Source of the DNA: an uncultured Candidatus Saccharibacteria bacterium
Lineage (GTDB): Bacteria; Patescibacteriota; Saccharimonadia; Saccharimonadales; UBA4665
Direction: 5' to 3'
Assembly: GCA_937988795.1 (NCBI GenBank)
Contig: CALKHY010000182.1
Location: 1-9,563 of the forward strand
DNA: 9,563 nucleotides
Each line of letters begins with the position of its first letter. Within the stretch, counting starts at the first letter, position 1. A program made the position numbers and the translations under genes. The notes beneath the pieces were generated by a model that ran no database searches, had not been told where the DNA came from, and saw nothing but the letters and a program-made list of their open reading frames with translations. Shown piece by piece: positions 6,159 to 9,563 of the stretch.

Positions 6159-6797
6159 ATGAAGTTAACGAAATATACACATTCCTGCCTGGTGCTAGAA
6201 GAGCAGGGGAAGAAGCTTATTATTGACCCGGGCGAGTTTACGCCGGAATTTGGCGATGCCGAAAATGTTGCTGCAGTAGTGGTGACACACATACACCCCG
6301 ACCACTTTAGCGCCGGAAAGTTAGAGGAGATCTTCGCACGGAACCCGGACGCTACGCTGTTTACAACCGAAGAAGTAAAACAGCAATTCGGCAAGCCAAA
6401 CGCAGTGACGCCAAAGATAGGCGGACGAATAACGATTGGCCCGTTCGGCCTGGAGTTCTTCGGCGGCAGGCACGCCGAAATCCACTCCCTCAAGCCCGTC
6501 GCCCAAAACATTAGCGTGCTCATAAACGATACGCTGTACTACCCGGGCGACTCGCTGGCCGCGCCGGAACGCCCAGTAAATATCCTGGCAATGCCGGCTG
6601 TGGCGCCGTGGCTCAAAATGAGCGAAGCGATCGAGTTCTTACAAACCGTTAAGCCCGAAGCGTTCTTCTTCCGCACCCACGATGCCTTACTGTCCGACGA
6701 CGGCAAACTGGTGTACGACACATGGTTTAAGACAGCAGCCGAAGCCTTTGGCCTGGCCTACAAACCGCTCGAACCAGGTCAATCCATCGAGCTTTAA
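6159..6797 (+). CDS. Metallo-beta-lactamase-fold hydrolase (UlaG/UPF0173-like)
   Basis: A 212-residue cytoplasmic metallo-hydrolase of the MBL superfamily. It has the N-terminal YTHSC strand motif (His8), the zinc-binding HxHxDH motif THIHPDHF (His44, His46, Asp48, His49), a further His in GGRHAEIH (His105 or His109), the bridging Asp131 in YYPGDSL, and the final His174 in RTHDALL. This set resembles UlaG-like and UPF0173 'Zn-dependent hydrolases' rather than glyoxalase II or RNase J, since no beta-CASP domain is present. The exact substrate is unknown. The start is supported by a -10 hexamer 6 nt upstream. Its TAA stop directly abuts the stop of convergent pyrH with no intervening base. Confidence 0.88.
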   Translation: MKLTKYTHSCLVLEEQGKKLIIDPGEFTPEFGDAENVAAVVVTHIHPDHFSAGKLEEIFARNPDATLFTTEEVKQQFGKPNAVTPKIGGRITIGPFGLEFFGGRHAEIHSLKPVAQNISVLINDTLYYPGDSLAAPERPVNILAMPAVAPWLKMSEAIEFLQTVKPEAFFFRTHDALLSDDGKLVYDTWFKTAAEAFGLAYKPLEPGQSIEL

Positions 6798-6807
6798 CTA
6801 GCTGATG
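6785..6807. repeat. Inverted repeat centred on the abutting MBL and pyrH stop codons
   Basis: CATC(G)AGCT at 6785-6793 pairs with AGCTGATG at 6800-6807, giving an 8-bp stem with one bulged G and a TTAACT loop that contains the end of both stop codons. No T-run follows on either strand, so it is not a canonical intrinsic terminator, but it is placed where a bidirectional 3'-end structure would be useful. Confidence 0.4.
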
Positions 6808-7502
6808 TGGGAGCCAACTTGTTCGCCGGTGACAACCTTGAGGATGTTGTCTTCTTTCATTGGATCGAAGACGATGACCGGCATGCCTTGTTCCATAGCC
6901 AGGCCAATGGCGGCCTTGTCCATCACCTTAATTGCGCCATTGGATAGCGCCTCTTGGTAGGCGATTTCTTTGAGCAGTACAGCGTCCGAGAATTTGTGTG
7001 GGTCTTTGTCGTACACGCCATCAACCTTGGTGGCCTTAAGCACAACGTCACAGCTGAGTTCAAGCGCCAGGTTAACGGCTGCCGTATCGTGCGTAAAGTA
7101 CGGCCGGCCAATACCACCAGAGATCATAACGACACGGCCGCGCTCCAGGTGCTTTTCGGCCAGGCGGAACGAGTACGATTCAGCCACTTGCGGCGCAAAA
7201 ATATTGCTCATGCAGCGGGCGATCACGCCGTCGCTTTCAAAAATGTCGGTAAGCGCCATGGCATTAATGAGGCCAGAGAGCATACCCATCTGGTCGGCTG
7301 TCACGCGCTTGATGCCGTGCCCGGCCACTTCGGCGCCGCGTACCATGTTGCCGCCCCCAACTACTAAAACAAGCTGGACACCAGCTTGTACAACTTTTTG
7401 ACATTCGCGGGCCAGATAGTGCCCAACCTCCGGATCAATACCAATCTCGTGCTTACCGGAGAGCTGCTCGCCCGAGATTTTCAGTAAAACTCGCTTATAC
7501 AT
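6798..7502 (-). CDS. pyrH: UMP kinase
   Basis: This essential enzyme phosphorylates UMP to UDP with ATP in pyrimidine nucleotide synthesis and belongs to the amino-acid kinase fold. At 234 residues it is close to full length for bacterial PyrH. Hallmarks: KISGE at 8-12 (phosphate-binding Lys8), the glycine loop VVGGGNMVRG (47-56), UMP-site TADQMGML (68-75), GGIGRPYFTHDTAA, and KATKVDGVYDKDP in the ATP-binding part. The ATG at 7502 lies 9 nt after an extended -10. Here the gene stands alone, away from the tsf and frr neighbours common in bacteria. It is divergent from the coiled-coil operon and its stop abuts the convergent MBL gene. Confidence 0.97.
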   Translation of the reverse strand: MYKRVLLKISGEQLSGKHEIGIDPEVGHYLARECQKVVQAGVQLVLVVGGGNMVRGAEVAGHGIKRVTADQMGMLSGLINAMALTDIFESDGVIARCMSNIFAPQVAESYSFRLAEKHLERGRVVMISGGIGRPYFTHDTAAVNLALELSCDVVLKATKVDGVYDKDPHKFSDAVLLKEIAYQEALSNGAIKVMDKAAIGLAMEQGMPVIVFDPMKEDNILKVVTGEQVGSHIS

Positions 7503-7511
7503 ACCGCTAGC

Positions 7512-7520
7512 AGTCTACCA
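7512..7520 (-). promoter_or_regulatory. Extended -10 promoter of pyrH
   Basis: On the minus strand TGG followed by TAGACT ends 9 nt before the ATG at 7502, predicting a leader of about 2-3 nt. No Shine-Dalgarno sequence is present. It lies back to back with the promoter at 7536-7544; the two hexamers are identical. Confidence 0.55.
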
Positions 7521-7535
7521 AACCCTCGGTCAGAA

Positions 7536-7544
7536 TGCTAGACT
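7536..7544 (+). promoter_or_regulatory. Extended -10 promoter of the coiled-coil/xth/mazG operon
   Basis: TGC followed by TAGACT ends 8 nt before the ATG at 7553, with an A-rich run between and no Shine-Dalgarno sequence. The predicted start of transcription is within 1-2 nt of the start codon. No good -35 hexamer is visible. Confidence 0.6.
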
Positions 7545-7552
7545 AAAAATGT

Positions 7553-7825
7553 ATGAACCAACAGGATATACCAAGTAGCGACAGCCAGACCGCGCAAGAA
7601 GTACGACATATGTCTGTATTGCTCGAGCAAGTCATATCTCAAAACCAGCTGGTGCTTGAGGCGGTGAGCGACATGCAGACAAAAGTAAAGCTTATACCCA
7701 CCATGGCCGAAGATATTGCCACACTCAAGGCCGACATGAAAACAGTCAAAGCAGCAACAACCGACCTAACCCACGAAGTACGAACACTTGACGAACGGGT
7801 AACCCGTTTGGAGGCGAACACATAA
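7553..7825 (+). CDS. Small coiled-coil protein of unknown function
   Basis: A 90-residue soluble protein with no enzymatic motif. After a polar N-terminal tail (about residues 1-15) almost the whole chain follows a heptad pattern. One segment runs over about 18-46 (SVLLEQVISQNQLVLEAV). A short break at the Pro in KLIPTMAED follows, then a second segment over about 53-88 (DIATLKADMKTVKAA, then LDERVTRLEA). It probably forms a helical bundle or oligomer. It has no Cys and no membrane segment. It is the first gene of an operon and lies 3 nt before a second coiled-coil gene, so the two may form a complex. An alternative ATG at 7549 is out of frame. No function is assigned. Confidence 0.75.
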   Translation: MNQQDIPSSDSQTAQEVRHMSVLLEQVISQNQLVLEAVSDMQTKVKLIPTMAEDIATLKADMKTVKAATTDLTHEVRTLDERVTRLEANT

Positions 7826-7828
7826 GCT

Positions 7829-8338
7829 ATGTCAGACCTTGAAAATCCAGAGTTTGTAGCAGCGCTTGAAAAACTGTTTGCCACGCGGAACGACATCCGC
7901 GCCATCGCCGATTACCAGCGCAAACTATACGAAAGTTTGACCGCTTTACACAGCAGTCACCGCGATGTGCATGAGCGTGTCCGAGCCTTAACCGAGACCC
8001 ACCGACGCGGCCAGGAAGGCGACAGCCAGGCGTTAGAACGCGTCAAACGCGACCTCGAACAACTCTTGCGAAATCTTGAGGCGGCGCACGAGCAGACCAA
8101 GCGCGAGGTGCGCACTGCCGTCGACGAAATTAACCGCATCATCCAAGAAGTTCGTAAGATACCGCAGCTCGAAAGCCGGCTCGCAAAACTTGAACGGGAA
8201 GTGGAGCGCCAATCCCAAATCGACCGTCAAGGCGACCGCAAAGACGACGAACAAGACCGCTTGCTCCGCGAGGAAGCCCGCAGAAACCAAGAGCAGGAGG
8301 AACGCATCCGCCGCCTCGAACGGGAGCTCCGCCGATGA
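7829..8338 (+). CDS. Highly charged coiled-coil protein of unknown function
   Basis: This 169-residue protein is extremely rich in Glu, Arg, Gln and Lys. Residues 1-40 look globular-helical (SDLENPEFVAALEKLFATRND). From about 45 to the end it is one long predicted coiled coil, interrupted near the Pro in VRKIPQLESRL (about 117). It ends in a mixed-charge R/E stretch that could be a single alpha-helix. There is no membrane segment, Cys or catalytic motif. The start lies 3 nt after the preceding stop, with GGAGG at 7810-7814 rather far upstream (14 nt). The stop overlaps the xth start as ATGA, so it is translationally coupled to a DNA-repair nuclease; a scaffold or DNA-associated role is possible but unproven. 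Confidence 0.75.
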   Translation: MSDLENPEFVAALEKLFATRNDIRAIADYQRKLYESLTALHSSHRDVHERVRALTETHRRGQEGDSQALERVKRDLEQLLRNLEAAHEQTKREVRTAVDEINRIIQEVRKIPQLESRLAKLEREVERQSQIDRQGDRKDDEQDRLLREEARRNQEQEERIRRLERELRR

Positions 8339-9144
8339 GCAGTCTCAAAATCTATTCCTGGAACGTCAATGGCCTGCGCGCCGTAGTGCGCAAAAGCCAA
8401 TTTTTGTCATTCATAGAAAAAGAAAATCCTGACATCCTGTGCTTGCAAGAGACGAAAGCCCAGCAGGGACAAGCCGAAATCGACCTGCCACAGTATGAGG
8501 AATACTGGAACTCGGCCGAAAAAGCAGGGTACAGCGGCACCGCAATCTTTACCAAGCCCAAGCCTTTGGCAGTTATCAACGGCTTCCCGCCGGAAATTGT
8601 CGAAGAATTCAAAGTCACCGGCGATATCTATGGCGATCCCAACAAAGAGGGCAGGGTCATCGCCGCCGAATATGACAAGTTCTTTCTGGTAAACGTCTAC
8701 ACACCCAACGCCAAAGACGACCTCTCGCGCATCCCGCTCCGCCACAAGCACTGGGATCCGGCGTTTCTGGCATACTGCAAACGGCTTGAGCAAAAGAAAC
8801 CGGTCGTCTTTTGCGGCGACCTTAACGTCGCACATACCGAGGACGACCTGGCGCGCCCCAAGCCCAATATGGGCAAGAAAGGCTTTACCGACGAAGAACG
8901 CGAAGGCTTCCAAAACTTTATCGACGCCGGCTTTGTCGACACTTTCCGCATATTCACCAAAGGCAACGGCCACTACACCTGGTGGACGCACTGGGCCAAC
9001 GCCCGCGTCAACAACGTCGGCTGGCGCATCGACTACGTGCTAGTCAGCGAAAGCCTCAGGCCCCATATCAAAGAAGCCAAAATCCACCCAGACATCTACG
9101 GCTCCGACCACTGCCCAGTCAGCATAACGTTAGAAGATATATAG
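8335..9144 (+). CDS. xth: Exodeoxyribonuclease III / AP endonuclease
   Basis: This is a base-excision-repair enzyme that incises DNA at abasic sites and has 3'-5' exonuclease and 3'-phosphodiesterase activity. The 269 residues match the full length of the ExoIII/ExoA family of the EEP fold. Active-site residues: Asn10 in SWNVNGLR, metal ligand Glu39 in LQETK, Tyr122 in NVYTPN, Asp162 and Asn164 in GDLNVAH, and the terminal Asp258-His259 in GSDHCPV. The DNA-binding NVGWRIDYVL segment (227-236) is also intact. The start codon overlaps the previous stop by 4 nt, and GGGAG at 8322-8326 is a suitable Shine-Dalgarno. A MazG-like gene follows 11 nt downstream. The symbol xth (xthA/exoA) is used in the family sense. 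Confidence 0.96.
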   Translation: MSSLKIYSWNVNGLRAVVRKSQFLSFIEKENPDILCLQETKAQQGQAEIDLPQYEEYWNSAEKAGYSGTAIFTKPKPLAVINGFPPEIVEEFKVTGDIYGDPNKEGRVIAAEYDKFFLVNVYTPNAKDDLSRIPLRHKHWDPAFLAYCKRLEQKKPVVFCGDLNVAHTEDDLARPKPNMGKKGFTDEEREGFQNFIDAGFVDTFRIFTKGNGHYTWWTHWANARVNNVGWRIDYVLVSESLRPHIKEAKIHPDIYGSDHCPVSITLEDI

Positions 9145-9151
9145 AAAGGAG
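9145..9151 (+). promoter_or_regulatory. Strong Shine-Dalgarno of the MazG-like gene
   Basis: AAAGGAG immediately follows the xth stop and lies 4 nt before the ATG at 9156. It is the clearest Shine-Dalgarno in the window and fixes this ATG as the start, rejecting an in-frame extension that reaches back 58 codons into xth. Confidence 0.75.
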
Positions 9152-9155
9152 AAAC

Positions 9156-9542
9156 ATGGCCAAATCCGATAGAACCACCAGCATCCAGGAACTCAAAGAC
9201 GCCATCCGCACCTTTCGCGAAGAGCGCGGCTGGGGCAAAAGCCGGACGCCGCGCAACATGGCAGTATCCATCGCCGTAGAAGCAGCCGAACTGCTCGAAC
9301 ACTTCCAATGGGGCGAATACGACGAAAAGAAAAAGCAGGAAATCGCCAACGAGTTGGCCGACGTACTCATGTACTGCGCCGAACTCAGCAATATTCTGGA
9401 TATTGATATAGCCACAGCATTCCTGCAAAAACTTGAAAAGCTAAAGGAGAAATATCCAGTCGAAATCTTTAACCCCCAGTCACAGGACAGCGAGGCCTAC
9501 GAGCGCATTAAACAAAATTACCGAAACCGCAGCAAAGCATGA
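9156..9542 (+). CDS. MazG-like nucleotide pyrophosphohydrolase (DCTPP1/RS21-C6 type)
   Basis: A 128-residue all-alpha NTP pyrophosphohydrolase that converts non-canonical or excess (d)NTPs to NMP and pyrophosphate. The metal-binding motifs are present: E42-x-x-E45 in VEAAELLEHFQW and E66-x-x-D69 in NELADVLMYCAEL. The TPRNMAVSIAVEAAELLEHFQW region and the C-terminal EKYPVEIF closely recall the eukaryotic dCTP pyrophosphatase DCTPP1 and its bacterial relatives, shorter than the duplicated E. coli MazG. The likely role is cleaning the nucleotide pool, which fits its position right after a DNA-repair nuclease. Its stop overlaps a following ATG as ATGA. The exact substrate is not determinable. Confidence 0.92.
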   Translation: MAKSDRTTSIQELKDAIRTFREERGWGKSRTPRNMAVSIAVEAAELLEHFQWGEYDEKKKQEIANELADVLMYCAELSNILDIDIATAFLQKLEKLKEKYPVEIFNPQSQDSEAYERIKQNYRNRSKA

Positions 9543-9563
9543 AACAAGTGACAAGATCAGAAG
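9539..9563 (+). CDS. Start of a further operon gene (truncated by the window end)
   Basis: An ATG at 9539 overlaps the MazG-like stop in the ATGA arrangement also used at 3346-3349 and 8335-8338, and the frame stays open to the window end (MKQVTRSE). Only eight codons are visible, so the product cannot be identified. Confidence 0.5.

Noticed and set aside
8407..8991. 194-residue minus-strand frame opposite xth
   Set aside because: The plus strand carries a full-length ExoIII with every catalytic residue; the antisense frame has no recognisable domain or start signal.
8982..9155. 58-codon N-terminal extension of the MazG-like protein into xth
   Set aside because: The extension is a frame-shifted reading of conserved xth codons, rich in Arg/Gln/Pro, while AAAGGAG marks the ATG at 9156.
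1..9563. CRISPR array, insertion sequence, toxin-antitoxin or defence island
   Set aside because: I saw no regularly spaced repeats, transposase motifs or terminal repeats. The paired small genes at 7553 and 7829 lack toxin or antitoxin folds that I can recognise.

Overview
This window looks like chromosomal DNA of a small-genome bacterium, most likely a member of the Candidate Phyla Radiation (Patescibacteria), possibly Saccharibacteria (TM7). That is an inference from gene content and compact layout; no phylogenetic marker here settles it except perhaps UMP kinase. TGA works as a stop codon (for example 8336-8338 and 9540-9542), so the UGA-glycine code of Gracilibacteria/Absconditabacteria is excluded. 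Base composition is balanced, and nearly every base is coding.

Layout, left to right. (1) Cell-envelope block on the + strand: the 3' part of a MarP-like membrane-anchored serine protease (2-598), a VKOR-type disulfide-forming membrane protein (659-1270) and a small three-helix CBU_0592-like membrane protein (1282-1536). (2) Minus-strand block: a two-helix 'low-affinity iron permease' family protein (1526-2041), preceded by a MacB/FtsX-type ABC transporter made of permease (2111-3349) and ATPase (3346-4218) with overlapping stop and start. (3) A tRNA-Ser(GGA) gene (4359-4448), followed 21 nt later by an MFS transporter (4470-5681). (4) A Nudix hydrolase (minus, 5684-6109) divergent from a metallo-beta-lactamase-fold hydrolase (6159-6797). 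(5) UMP kinase pyrH (minus, 6798-7502), divergent from a + strand operon of two coiled-coil proteins of unknown function (7553-7825, 7829-8338), exodeoxyribonuclease III (8335-9144), a MazG/DCTPP1-like nucleotide pyrophosphohydrolase (9156-9542) and the first codons of another gene (9539 onward).

Functionally, the left end suggests extracytoplasmic protein folding and proteolysis. The protease has a Cys pair like the one that forms a disulfide in MarP, and the next gene is the disulfide generator. The right end joins DNA repair (AP endonuclease) with nucleotide-pool cleaning (MazG-like; Nudix nearby).

The most striking non-coding signal is a shared promoter/start layout. Seven genes have a -10-like hexamer of form TANA(C/G)T only 6-11 nt upstream of an ATG and no Shine-Dalgarno sequence, which predicts leaderless or nearly leaderless mRNAs. 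Operon-internal genes and the GTG-started Nudix gene instead use Shine-Dalgarno sequences or stop/start overlaps. All three tail-to-tail gene pairs have touching or overlapping ends with no room for ordinary terminators. I did not find CRISPR arrays, insertion sequences, phage genes or a recognisable defence system.
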